Assembly (NCBI GenBank): GCA_023213315.1
Contig: JAKCPI010004364.1
Location: 157,433-221,432 of the forward strand
Direction: 5' to 3'
DNA length: 64,000 nucleotides
DNA from: Euborellia annulipes
Lineage: Eukaryota > Arthropoda > Insecta > Dermaptera > Anisolabididae
Below the pieces are notes generated by a model that had not been told where the DNA came from, did no database searches, and saw nothing but the letters and a program-made list of their open reading frames with translations. Within the stretch, counting starts at the first letter, position 1, and every line of letters begins with the position of its first letter. A program made the translations under genes and the position numbers. Positions 52,445 to 61,845 of the stretch are shown here, piece after piece.

Positions 52445-54049
52445 TTAACATAATTCCTGATATAAGCCTTCATGAGCTGAGAAGTCTCTATCAGTAACTC
52501 CTTGGGCAGCCAATTCCTCAAGGCACCGATCTAAAAAATTTGGATCTGGGAATCCATGTTCGCCAATTCCTGGTTCCGTTTTATGATGGATTTCATTCCA
52601 CGTGACGACATCTTCCCTTCCAGTTGTTACAGAACGTCCGACGGTGAAAATTAATCGACGTTTGAATCCAACCGCCAACAAATGAAGAACTTTGCGGCCT
52701 TTGGATGTATCAGGTAAATAACAAACCCGCGGAAAACCAACTGCATAATAAGGTCGTCCTGGATTTGGGTGTTCGGGACCTTGGATCCCGCTTGTAATAT
52801 CATAAGTGATTCGGATGGTCCTTGATCCCATATGCCCTGGTAAAGAATAATCGACCACACTCCAATCCATTGTTCCTGGGGGTTGATTGCCTGTTTTGCA
52901 GCCATAAATGCACATACAAATTGGACACTTGATATATAAGGAGCTCCGTTGTCCCCTCAACATAGCATTCAGACAATCTAAATGTAGTTGATGATTACAT
53001 CTTGTTAAAGCAACACAAATACTATCGGTGGTTTCTTGAAATTCAATTAAACACACTGGACAACACGTTTCGGGACTAAACGTATCACACACTTTAACAA
53101 ATCTAGAAACAAGATCACTTGCTGGATCTAATCCTACAATTCGACTGCTGGCGGCCTGAGGGGCTTCGAAAACGTCGTCTAAGGAACTCATTGAGCAATC
53201 TAGCAAATGTGGATTGGATTCTGTTGAAAGATATGTAGAAACCGTGTCGACAGATGGTCGCCGTCCGCTTTTAGTAGAACTTGAATCTACATCTAAAACG
53301 GGAGCTTGAGCTTGGATATCTTTCTTATTAAAAGAATGCATTGTGTGAGCTGCGGTTGCTGCTGCAGCTGCACTATTGCTTGTTTTATTTCCACTAAAAA
53401 TGTTGAGTAGAGTTCTTGCAATGCCTGATTCGGGATTCTTATTCTTCTTACTTGGGGTTTTTTTAGCAGGTGGTTTCGGATTTTTTGACGATTCCTTAAC
53501 AGGTTTGGTTTTTTGTTTACGAGCCGCAATCAAAGCCATTTCTTCGGGAGTGATTTTTACCAAAGGATATGGCGCTTGTTGAACTCGACGAATATTTCGA
53601 ACATATCCTGATGTATTTCTCACTTGGGTCAGATTAGAGAAATTGATGGCATACGGAAATGAAGGATAGATTTTGCTGATGTCTGTGGTTTGATCTCCTC
53701 GCGCCCAGGCTTCTTCTATTATACATTGAATCTCGATATCATAAGTATGCCATTCCCCAGAATTATCGCCAGCCCATTCCCATTTGGCTCCCTTACCAGC
53801 TGGGGAGTCTGGTCGATAATACTTCCGCCTCACATTATAAGGAATCCCTTCTTCTTCACAACATTGAGTTTTTGTTTTTAAATTAATATAATACTTATCC
53901 AAAATAGGATCTGCATCACTGAGCATCACCCGAGTGAGTCTTTTGCAATTGGCTCTTTCCAAAAGTTGCGACACTTCAGGACTATAGGGCCTCCAACGCC
54001 CTTGTCGATTTTCCCATTCCCAAACGACGACTGCATGTCCAGAAGACAT
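52445..54049 (-). CDS. dx: Deltex E3 ubiquitin ligase, intronless CDS
   Basis: 534 codons from ATG at 54,049, with an in-frame TAA four codons upstream. Two N-terminal WWE domains (about 3-80 and 80-160; [13 protein letters not shown] and [14 protein letters not shown]) are the modules that bind Notch ankyrin repeats in Deltex. A lysine-rich linker (about 175-212) and an alanine patch follow. The RING domain starts at about 329 (CPVC ... CNH ... HLDC ... CPIC). The Deltex C-terminal (DTC) domain follows ([43 protein letters not shown]), ending near ELAAQGV. The DTC fold binds ADP-ribose/NAD and works with the RING. Deltex modulates Notch trafficking by ubiquitination in cytosol and endosomes. 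It is shorter than the fly protein but complete in domains. Confidence 0.96.
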   Translation of the reverse strand: MSSGHAVVVWEWENRQGRWRPYSPEVSQLLERANCKRLTRVMLSDADPILDKYYINLKTKTQCCEEEGIPYNVRRKYYRPDSPAGKGAKWEWAGDNSGEWHTYDIEIQCIIEEAWARGDQTTDISKIYPSFPYAINFSNLTQVRNTSGYVRNIRRVQQAPYPLVKITPEEMALIAARKQKTKPVKESSKNPKPPAKKTPSKKNKNPESGIARTLLNIFSGNKTSNSAAAAATAAHTMHSFNKKDIQAQAPVLDVDSSSTKSGRRPSVDTVSTYLSTESNPHLLDCSMSSLDDVFEAPQAASSRIVGLDPASDLVSRFVKVCDTFSPETCCPVCLIEFQETTDSICVALTRCNHQLHLDCLNAMLRGQRSSLYIKCPICMCIYGCKTGNQPPGTMDWSVVDYSLPGHMGSRTIRITYDITSGIQGPEHPNPGRPYYAVGFPRVCYLPDTSKGRKVLHLLAVGFKRRLIFTVGRSVTTGREDVVTWNEIHHKTEPGIGEHGFPDPNFLDRCLEELAAQGVTDRDFSAHEGLYQELC

Positions 54050-54480
54050 TGTTAATATCACTTACATAATTTTGAGGTAAATAATGAAATATAAACAAGG
54101 AAGAAAATCATATAAACAAATAAGGAAATAACCTTAAATTATTGACAAGTTCAAGCGCTCGTAGGGGAAGGGGGGGGGGGGGGGGGGGTGGGGGGTGTTT
54201 GGGTAAGTGGTGGGTGGTCGGGATCGAGGAATGGGGAAATAGGATTGGTCAGAACGAGTGGTAGGGAAAAATCGTCGCGGGCGCGTTTGAAAGAAAATAA
54301 TGAGTAATATGTGTGAAGAAATCAATCGTGAATGATAGAAATTGAGTATGGAAAGAAGTATATGGTTTTTGAAAATAAGTAATGGAAATGGGAAAAATGG
54401 CTCGAGGATCAACTCAGGGAAAAATATAGAGAGTATATTATGAAAGGATATTCTAAAATTATGAGCCGGCTCGTAGTGCT
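54050..54480 (-). promoter_or_regulatory. dx upstream region with long G-tract
   Basis: Contains a run of about 20 guanines with nearby G-rich tracts (54,162-54,200), enough for a G-quadruplex on the plus strand. GC-richer unique sequence (GATCGAGGAATGG, CGTCGCGGGCGCG) follows. It lies 110-250 bp before the dx start, so it may be promoter or 5' UTR. No TATA box is assigned. Confidence 0.35.
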
Positions 54481-54732
54481 GTCAACGAGCACCAGGGATG
54501 GCTGACGAGAGCATTGCCCTTGATGGAGGCAGGGAGGGCTTTTCAAATTTTACTATCTCACTCACTTGGTGGGAGCTGAAATTTTTCTTCCGAACTCCTA
54601 AACTTGAATTAACTAATTCTCTATCAGTACCTTTCCAGCTATCTACAAATTTTTTTTCCCCACCTTAAGTTTAAAAATGAAAAAATTAGAGATGAATTAT
54701 TTTATTGGCCATCGACCAAACCAATTTAACCT

Positions 54733-55040
54733 ATTTAAAATGGATACGGGAGATGTAGCAACCAGATGATTAAATAAAAATTTTTATTTAATTGAAAATT
54801 GTCGACGTTTCGGTCGCTAGTCAGACCTTCATCAGGACATTTGTTACAATAAATTTGTATTGTAACAAAAGTTGAGAAGGTGGAGAATAATTAATACAAG
54901 ATATTAAGTATTGTAACAATTGTCGTGAGGAAGGTCTGACTAACGACCGAAACGTAAACATCGACAATTAACCATTAAATAAAAGTTTTTTATTTAATCT
55001 CCTGGCTGCTACGTTTCCCGTATCCATTTTAAATTCTAAA
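54733..55040. mobile_element. Foldback element with hammerhead-like motif
   Basis: Arms of about 125 bp: AAAATGGATACGGGAGATGTAG at the left and its complement TACGTTTCCCGTATCCATTTT at the right. Inner inverted TTTTTATTTAAT, TCGACGTTTCGGTCG and AGTCAGACCTTC pieces follow, around a spacer of about 50 bp. The left arm on the minus strand has CTGATGA, GGTC-loop-GACC and GAAAC (54,835-54,807); the right arm copy is mutated (GTGAGGA). Confidence 0.85.
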
Positions 55041-55132
55041 GCCACATCTCATCGTTAACGGATTTAACTTTTGTTTTTACAGCATTAAATTTATAAAATA
55101 AAATAATTTACGAAGAATTTTTAAATGTGAGA

Positions 55133-55138
55133 TTTATT
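55133..55138 (-). terminator. Candidate SdhD poly(A) signal
   Basis: AATAAA on the minus strand about 80 nt after the SdhD stop codon. Confidence 0.45.
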
Positions 55139-55218
55139 TTTTTTTATTTACATGAGCATACATTTAATGTGCGATAAATATTATATATAAACACTAAAAA
55201 TAAAAGGGGGGTTGGGAT

Positions 55219-55755
55219 TTATTGTTTTTCAGGCAGAGCCCAGATCTTCTTCAATGATCCAACAAGGCCAACATCATTATTATTAATGAGCTTGAAAAGA
55301 CCAGCAAGGGTCAAAATTGATAAAAGGTAACATAAGCCAATTGCTCCTTTGCTCAAAAGAGGACCGACGGTATTTGGCCTCAAATAATCAGTGGAGACAG
55401 CAGCCATGCCCCAATGGTTATGCAAAACGATCGAAACGGCAAGCAGATAATCCAAAGGCTTTGAAGGGAAGATGAAGGCAAGTGGGATGACTCCGAGCAG
55501 AGCAACTGTCACAGCTCTTTCCAAGGTCCATAGGGTTGTATGATTATGTGCAAGATGAGAAGTATCTTTTGCTTGTTTCACAGACGATATGAATATTTGA
55601 CGACATGCTTTTTGTAATGTATTTGGATGACGGGAGACAACCATCGTTTTTAATTGTGGTTGAATCAATGAAGAGTAATTTCTTGGTAGCAAAATATTTT
55701 TAGCATTGCAAGTTAGCGACATCTTGGATGTACGTAATAAATGTACAAGTGCCAT
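55219..55755 (-). CDS. SdhD: Succinate dehydrogenase cytochrome b small subunit (CybS), mitochondrial
   Basis: 178 codons, single coding exon. The first 60-70 residues are basic, hydroxylated and free of acidic residues, fitting a mitochondrial presequence. Three membrane helices follow at about 77-97, 101-121 and 134-156. The family signature LHNHWGMAAVSTDYLRP (about 111-127) carries the haem-ligating His and the Asp-Tyr pair at the ubiquinone site. The C-terminus DVGLVGSLKKIWALPE matches family ends. With SdhC it anchors SdhA/SdhB in the inner membrane as complex II, passing electrons from succinate to ubiquinone. All key residues are present. Confidence 0.96.
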   Translation of the reverse strand: MALVHLLRTSKMSLTCNAKNILLPRNYSSLIQPQLKTMVVSRHPNTLQKACRQIFISSVKQAKDTSHLAHNHTTLWTLERAVTVALLGVIPLAFIFPSKPLDYLLAVSIVLHNHWGMAAVSTDYLRPNTVGPLLSKGAIGLCYLLSILTLAGLFKLINNNDVGLVGSLKKIWALPEKQ

Positions 55756-56009
55756 TGTGAGTATTTATCTAAAAAGAAAAATTAAATTAAATATTAAATA
55801 AGAAAAAGTAATAATTATACTTTATTTGCTTTATATAATAATTACCTTAACCAATCACTTGCTTTCACTTTATAAGACATACACTTTTGCCAACCTATGA
55901 GCGGCAGAAACGTTGTAAATTTTACAAATAAACCACAGTTAAACCGAAAATCAAATTCTTTTACTAATAAATAAAAAATAAATTAATAAAATGAATTATA
56001 TTTAATTGG
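55756..56009 (-). other. SdhD 5' region
   Basis: TTTTCTTTTTAG on the minus strand ends about 14 bp before the ATG, so an intron in the 5' UTR is plausible. A hairpin TGCC-loop-GGCA followed by GAAACG (about 55,889-55,914, plus strand) belongs to the dispersed GAAACG repeat class. No firm promoter motif. Confidence 0.35.
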
Positions 56010-56106
56010 AATGATTAGGAAGGGAGGATGCCAGCCAAAAGGAGAGCCTCTATCTATCCTCTCCTTTTGGCTGACATCCTCTCTTCCTATTCCATTCTAA
56101 TCGTTG
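56010..56106. repeat. Short palindrome, arms about 37 bp
   Basis: GAGGATGCCAGCCAAAAGGAG is mirrored by CTCCTTTTGGCTGACATCCTC, with outer arms GATTAGGAAG / CTTCCTATTCC...TAATC and a 12-bp loop. A fragment with the same right arm occurs at 10,207-10,250, so it is dispersed. Confidence 0.8.
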
Positions 56107-56908
56107 AAAAGCCATTTCTGTTATCAACATTATATTTAATTGTTTTTATTTGGATTATAATAATTTTATTGAATTATTTTAATAATTTTTTAGGAATAAT
56201 GATCCAAGAAGCTCGATTGCTTTGACTTTGACTCCATTGAAAATGCAAGCGAATGCCTCGTCTCTTTATCTCATCCATGACCGGTCGGGCTAAAATATTT
56301 ATCACATGTCATCGGATCAACTTATTTATATTTCATCTTAATTATTTCCATTTTTAAAGGTCAGTAATGCATTTAAATATTTATTTAATAGGTTCAGGAT
56401 TATTATTTTCAATAAATTAAATAATTAAAAATATTCTAAACTCGTGATTCAACAGGATAACCTTCCTATGCTAGTCTGTCAAATTTTATTTTTTCATTTT
56501 TCTATTTAATATTTTATTTCTTTTAATCATTTAATATTTATTTTAAAATTAATTCAGTATGCAAATTATATAAATCAAATAGATTATTCGTTTTATTAAC
56601 TCATTCACTATTTCCTTCACTTTGACAAATAATTTTTCTTTTTTCCTTTAATTTTTAATTTGTTTAAATAATTATGTTTTGTTTAAAATTATTTTTCTTA
56701 TTTCGTTTATACCTAGTTTGTAAAATTATTATTTAATGTATTTCTATAAAGATTAAGCAATACAAATAATTTAATTACATGTTTAGAAGCATTTATATAA
56801 ATCATTTTTCTATTTTTAAGATAGTATTTTAATCCCTCATTATTTCAAATCTTTATATAATTATTTATGTTAAAAATCTTTATTAAATGATTTATTTTTT
56901 CATTTTAG
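56107..56908. other. AT-rich DNA with an exon-like patch
   Basis: Bases 56,190-56,285 are GC-richer after TTTTTTAG. They resemble the exon-like modules downstream (CGATTGCTTTGACTTTGAC, GCCTCGTCTCTTTATCTC) but I see no clear donor. The rest is AT-rich. Confidence 0.35.
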
Positions 56909-57058
56909 ATGTGATTTAGTCCAAAAGACTCCTCTTCAACTCACATGTTTGGAGCTCTGAGAAAACATTATGTCACTCAAATATATATATATATATATAT
57001 AATATATATATCATAGAATTTTATTCTTCAAATGGATAGAAATGAAACATGAAACAAG
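56909..57058 (+). other. Exon-like module A1
   Basis: Bounded by acceptor-like TTCATTTTAG and donor-like CAAG|GTAAGC. It begins ATGTGATTTAGTCCAAAAGA and contains a TA microsatellite. It is duplicated as module A2 with both splice-like borders preserved. No long open frame, so if transcribed it would be non-coding or untranslated. Confidence 0.4.
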
Positions 57059-57184
57059 GTAAGCATCAATAATTTTTGATTAACAGATATAACAAAATCA
57101 AAACACTAATTTTTTATTTTAAATTAACTTCGGGAGTCAGGGAGTAATCTTTTAATATTAAATTTATTTATTTTTTTATTTTAG

Positions 57185-57359
57185 ATGTGATTTAGACCAA
57201 AAGACACCTTCATTTGGAGTTTGTAGAGCACACTATCATATGTATATATATATATATAATATATATTTCATGAAATTTTCAAAGACAGATAAAAAACTTA
57301 CTGTTTTAAGCCAGAATGTTTCAAAGAAAATGGAGAGCGATTAAATATCATTAAACAAG
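57185..57359 (+). other. Exon-like module A2 (duplicate of A1)
   Basis: Begins ATGTGATTTAGACCAAAAGA after TTTATTTTAG and ends CAAG|GTAAGC. The outer parts match A1 closely while the inner part has diverged and holds about 25 extra bases. Conservation of both splice-like edges is the reason for calling it. Confidence 0.4.
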
Positions 57360-57465
57360 GTAAGCCTTAATAATTTAATACAATAATTTGATTAAAAGAC
57401 ATTAAAAAAAATGAAAAAACGATCAATTTAAATTAGCTGATAATTATATTTACTTTTTATTTCAG

Positions 57466-57540
57466 AATTCCTTCGAAGATTCTTCTTGTCATTGATCCAA
57501 GTTAACTCATCGTCATCTCACTTTGCCATTTGGTCAGTTT
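57466..57540 (+). other. Exon-like module B1
   Basis: After TTTTTATTTCAG it starts AATTCCTTCGAAGATTCTTC and continues GTTAACTCATCGTCATCTC. It is related to module B2 at 58,089. No donor was assigned with confidence. Confidence 0.35.
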
Positions 57541-58088
57541 ATTTATTTTCATCACTCTATTTTTCTAATAATTAGTAACTATCATGGTTTTATAGCAAGA
57601 TGGTCCTAGAGTCAAGGAATGACAAAATTTGGGTTCCTCTTTTATTTCTTTCTTTATTTGAAAGTATTTACAAACTTCAAGTAAACTGTAGCTAAAGAGA
57701 AAACTTAAATTCAAGCCAAATTTTATATATCTTGACTCTTGAAATTTTAAATTCAAAAACAACATTTTTAATTTCTTTATTCTATTAATCTTATTTGAAA
57801 ATTTTTCTTAAATTTCCTTTACTATAATAATTTTTAATATTTTATATATAGTGTATATTGCAATATAATTCTAATTTAATTTATTGGGAGAAGGATATTT
57901 AAGGTTGAATAGTAAAACATTTTATTTAACTTTTTTTTAATTATATTAATTATTAATAATTTTAAATGACATTAACGAGTCGAAATGATTCAATTTTTTA
58001 TTTCTATGCAGTAGGATATACATAAATAATTTTAATTCACATTATTTGATAATTATATAGAGATTATATATTTTTTCTTTTATTTTAG
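57541..58088. other. AT-rich DNA between modules
   Basis: No gene or repeat recognised. Confidence 0.4.
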
Positions 58089-58140
58089 AATTCCTTCCAA
58101 GAATCTTCTTACCTTTGATCGAAGTTAACTCTCTATCTCC
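58089..58140 (+). other. Exon-like module B2
   Basis: After TTTTATTTTAG it starts AATTCCTTCCAAGAATCTTC and has GTTAACTCTCTATCTCC, matching module B1. It runs straight into the LINE tail that begins at 58,141. Confidence 0.35.
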
Positions 58141-58404
58141 GTGAAGCTGAGGAGTAAGAATGCTCTATTGTTTTCAATCGCATTCTGCGCTACTTTGGTA
58201 CACCGAGAAACTGACCTCGTAAAGATCAATATAGAGGGCAAAGTCGAGAGAAAAAGACCAGGGTCAAGATGGATCAACCAGTTGGAATCATTCACAGGCA
58301 GTTCGCTTCGGGTTTCTATTGCGTGGGTGTTGAATAGAGAGGAATGGCCTCTGACCTTGGCAAGAGCAATTTTTCCACTGACATTCGAGGCGTCAATCAA
58401 ATAA
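58141..58404 (+). pseudogene. LINE reverse-transcriptase C-terminal tail, remnant
   Basis: An 87-codon open frame reading LVHRETDLVKINIEGKVERK, then RPGSRWINQLESFTG and NREEWPLTLARA. The order (H..R......I.EGK..GKR..GR.....W...L...TG......DR..W) is typical of the last part of non-LTR ORF2 proteins. No reverse transcriptase core is present upstream, so it is a 5'-truncated remnant, though the frame is intact. Confidence 0.7.
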
Positions 58405-58557
58405 TTACAGAGGATCAAGCTCCCCTAAGCGTTTTCTTAAATGGTTATTTTTTATAAAAGAAAATGAAAATCTTTATTGGATTTCTTTTCTACGTTTGAC
58501 TACAAAAGATTCATTAAAAACTTATCATACTTTTTTTAATAATAATGAAATAATCAC

Positions 58558-59752
58558 ATGGAAAACACATACGGGTGCTTTGGTCGATATATAATTGTGA
58601 CCATCCACATGAAAAGGTACCAACCAAATCTTCATCGTGAATCAAGTGAAACATATTTATTCTCAATTTCAGATGATAAACAATATATTAAACTGAAAGA
58701 AGAAGGATCAATCGAGTGGCTAATCGACCCAGGAGCAACGTCGCATATCGCAAGTGGGAATACTAAATTATTTAACAAGGAAGATTGTTCCAAGGTTGTT
58801 TATACAGCAAAGCAAGGGGAAAGCGCGAAGGAGAATAGGATTGGAGAAATAAAATTCAAAACGCATGTCAATGGAGAACAAAATATTTTTAATCTTGAAA
58901 AAGAGTTGCAAGTAAAAGAAGCCCGAAATAATTTGCTAAGCGCATATGAAATAGTTGAACATGGAGGTGAAATTATTTTTAATAAAATGCAAGGAGCTCG
59001 AATTTACAATAAAGATAAAACTCTGGTGGGGCACGCGGCAATAAAAGGCATCCTTTGTTTTAGAAACAATTTCAGTTGATAATGACAGAGAAGAAGATTT
59101 AGCAGCCCAAACGATTTCAAAGAAAAACGAAGAGAAATTATTATGGCATCGAAGGCTCGAGCACATGTGTGAAACATACATCAATCGGCTGAAAAAGGAA
59201 AATTTAGACAATGATATTACATTTAAAGATGAAAAATTAAAAGAATGCGATGCATGTTTACGTAGTAAGTCTACAAATTTGCCTTATCCCGTGAAAGAAA
59301 ATCGATGGTCGACACATCCATTCCAACTCATTCACGTATATCTCTATGAGAACGACATCAATGGGAGGATAAAAATATATTTTAGTTTTTGTGGACGATT
59401 ACTCGAGAAGAAGCTTTGTCGTGTTTTTGAGAGAAAAATCGCAAACTTTAAAGAAATTAGAAAATTTTATACAATTGTATGAAACGCAATTAGGAATTAA
59501 ATTAAAGCAATTCGAACGGATAACGGGACTGCATTTAGATTTCAAGAGTTCAAGACATTCACTAGGAAAAAGGGGATACAACATCAGTTTACAACTATTT
59601 TTTCTTCACAATCAAATGGAATTGCGGGGAGCGTATGAATTGAACTCTGATTGATATGGCTCGAACACTGTTGGTTGACTCTGAATTACCAAACACGTTT
59701 TGGTCTGAAGCGGTGTTAACAGCAAGTCATATAAGAAATATTTTACCAACAA
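58558..59752 (+). pseudogene. Copia-type retrotransposon gag-pol remnant, left part
   Basis: In order: a degenerate zinc knuckle (about 58,577-58,620), then the protease region with WLIDPGATSHI, where proline replaces the usual serine after the catalytic Asp. A pre-integrase LWHRRLEH...CDACLRSK segment follows (about 59,140-59,270), then integrase with VDDYSR (about 59,388). There are frameshifts near 59,075 and 59,375. The second integrase catalytic Asp is lost (FERITGL). The copy is inactive and breaks at 59,752. No LTRs were found. Confidence 0.85.
59448..59752 (+). repeat. Copia integrase segment, first copy of direct duplication
   Basis: About 305 bp starting TTAAAGAAATTAGAAAATTT and ending TTTTACCAACAA. 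It recurs at 61,008-61,311 with roughly eight differences (substitutions and small indels). Confidence 0.9.
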
Positions 59753-61007
59753 CTTGGTGCTGGGCCAGAAGCTTTAAAGTGCGTCCACCGGGTGGCGGAT
59801 GGTGGGACATCCCCGAGATATCGAGGATAGCTGCGAAATAAGGCATAGCACGAATAAGCAGTCGTGGACCATAGGCGGCAGTGGTTAAGCAGGACGGGGG
59901 TGGGACAGCGGCTAAGGGGGGCCGGGTGTGCCCACTATCTCGTCCCAGGACGACCCTGTGACATGGTGAATTGCGCCATCATTTAATTAGCGCATAAATC
60001 TCCCCGATCCCCCCAATCCATGGTGTTATGCGTACCGTGCCTAGTGGACTCGTTGGTAGCCGGGGGGTAATACGGGCTATCATGAACGGCGCCTCTCTGA
60101 TACCAGGCCATCTCAGAGAGTATCTAGGCCTTACCACGTTAAGCGGGGCTCTGACGTGGCTGACTTTTAGTTCCCTAGCTTCTCGCGGGACCAGGATGAG
60201 TAAGTATAATAAAATAAATATACCGCGGGGTGTTACCGCAAGTGATCTGGCGGATCAGATGGAGCATGCTTCAGAAGATCCAAGAGATCGCTTCTGCAGA
60301 AGTCAGAGGAGCCAGCTTCCTAGACCTGCACAGAATTCAAAGAAACCGGTTTCTACCGGGAAGAACCCTAGGGATAAAACGGAGCTCCCTCCGAACCCTA
60401 GGGATAGGCCGAGTATGAGTAGGGATAAAACGGAGCCTCTTCCGAACCCTAGAGATAGACCGAGTACTAGTAGAGATAGAACGGAGCTTCTTCCGAACCC
60501 TAGAGATAGGCCGAGCACTGGTCAGGGGAGCCCACCTCCCGGTCCAATGCAAGGCGAGAGAAGGATAAGAAGAAGGAGAAGCAGACTTCCTATGTCGCTG
60601 CCGCCGCTGGGGCAACCGGGGGCAAGGAATGATCCCATGAGGGAGGGCCTCAGTGGTGCGGCGGTAAGATGGTATCTCCGTTTTCTCGAGCAGGGACTGA
60701 AACCTGACGAGGCTCGAGAGAGAGCAGCAAATAGAAACAACCTCTTGACACACCCGCAGAAGAGAGTTAGGAAGCGGGGAAGGGAGATGGTTTCTCCACA
60801 AGAAGTGGGGAAAAGAAGGAAGGTCCTGGAGGCTGGGCCTAGCACCAGCCAAGGTCCGGGAGTCACACCTGGGAGTTACGCCAATGCGGCCAAGGCTCAC
60901 AGGGTAGCAGTACTCCCCAAAGAGTACCCAGTCAAGGCACTCACCCCTGAGGAGTTGACTCAGCTGGAGGAGTGTCCTGTGGAAGAAATCTGCAGGGTGG
61001 TGCCAAA
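59753..61007 (+). mobile_element. GC-rich insert: 5' part of a non-LTR retrotransposon
   Basis: About 1,255 bp, sharply GC-richer than its flanks. A 275-bp leader without an open frame comes first (GTGCGTCCACCGGGTGGCGG), then an ORF1-like frame from 60,028 that is cut at the right junction. Having the 5' and not the 3' part of a LINE is unusual. The family is inferred from the ORF1 style only. Confidence 0.65.
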
Positions 61008-61011
61008 TTAA
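60028..61011 (+). CDS. Non-LTR retrotransposon ORF1-like protein, 3' truncated
   Basis: 327 codons from ATG; the TAA is made by the junction with Copia sequence. The N-terminus is followed by a 20-residue repeat unit (NPRDRPS.SRDKTE..P) in about three copies from 60,363, then a basic RRIRRRRSR patch. SGAAVRWYLRFLEQGLKPDEA and KAHRVAVLPKEYPVKALTPEE follow, resembling the DUF4780-like ORF1 proteins of insect I/LOA/R1-type LINEs. No zinc knuckles are present; they may have been lost with the C-terminus. Coding composition differs strongly from host genes. Confidence 0.55.
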   Translation: MRTVPSGLVGSRGVIRAIMNGASLIPGHLREYLGLTTLSGALTWLTFSSLASRGTRMSKYNKINIPRGVTASDLADQMEHASEDPRDRFCRSQRSQLPRPAQNSKKPVSTGKNPRDKTELPPNPRDRPSMSRDKTEPLPNPRDRPSTSRDRTELLPNPRDRPSTGQGSPPPGPMQGERRIRRRRSRLPMSLPPLGQPGARNDPMREGLSGAAVRWYLRFLEQGLKPDEARERAANRNNLLTHPQKRVRKRGREMVSPQEVGKRRKVLEAGPSTSQGPGVTPGSYANAAKAHRVAVLPKEYPVKALTPEELTQLEECPVEEICRVVPN

Positions 61012-61412
61012 AGAAATTAGAAAATTTTATACAATTGTATGAAACGCAATTAGGAATTAAATTAAAGCAATTCGAACGGATAACGGGACTGAATTTATAT
61101 ATCAAGAGTTCAAGACATTCACTAGGAAAAAGGGAATACAACATCAGTTTACAACTATTTTTTCTCCACAATCAAATGGAATTGCGGACGGAGCGTATGA
61201 ATTGAACTCTGATTGATATGGCTCGAACACTGTTGGTTGACTCTGAATTACCAAACACGTTTTGGTCTGAAGCGGTGTCAGCAAGTCATATAAGAAATAT
61301 TTTACCAACAAATTACGCCAATGGAGCGGTGAACGGAGCGGAAACCGACAGTGAATAATTTGAAAGTATTTGGATGTACCGCTTACTATGTATTGCCTAA
61401 AGTGAAAAGAAG
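61008..61412 (+). pseudogene. Copia remnant, right part, restarting at the duplicated segment
   Basis: 61,008-61,311 repeats 59,448-59,752. The sequence then continues into the next Copia region (LKVFGCTAYYVLPKVKR, about 61,355-61,407), which the left part lacks. A stop follows GAETDSE near 61,358. Frames are broken. Confidence 0.8.
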
Positions 61413-61845
61413 CAATTCATTTAGTGTGATTCACCGCGAGCAAAGGGCCTGTCGATTGAACTCATCTCTCTGCAAAGTGCCTCTCTTCTATTGCGATAAT
61501 ATTAGAATAAAACATCACACACTCCAATTAGAAGGTATTTATTATTTGCATATTTCATTTTCATAAAGGGTTAACATTTTATTTTGATATATATTCTGTT
61601 ATAAAATTATCTATTATTTTTAATAAGGAAACCAGAGGGTGATAAGGGGTGTATATTTTTCATCCCAATTAAATTATTATTACTATTTTTCCTTATAAAT
61701 AGAGAGCGGAAAAAAATATTTCGACTTATGTTAATTTTGAGACTTTTTCAGATTTTCTTAGTGTAAAAAAATATTTCAACTTATGTTAATTTTGAGACTT
61801 TTCCAGATTTTCTTAAATATCTCCACTGTTCTTTGCAAAATCACG
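61413..61845. repeat. Segment repeated at 63.03-63.36 kb
   Basis: GAGCAAAGG, CGATTGAACTCATCTCTCTG, AATAAAACATCACACA, AGAAGGTATTTAT and TTCTATTATTTTTAATAA followed by AAGGGGTGTA occur in the same order at 63,029-63,365 with divergence. At 61,706-61,800 a 40-bp piece (TTCGACTTATGTTAATTTTG) is tandemly repeated. Confidence 0.6.
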
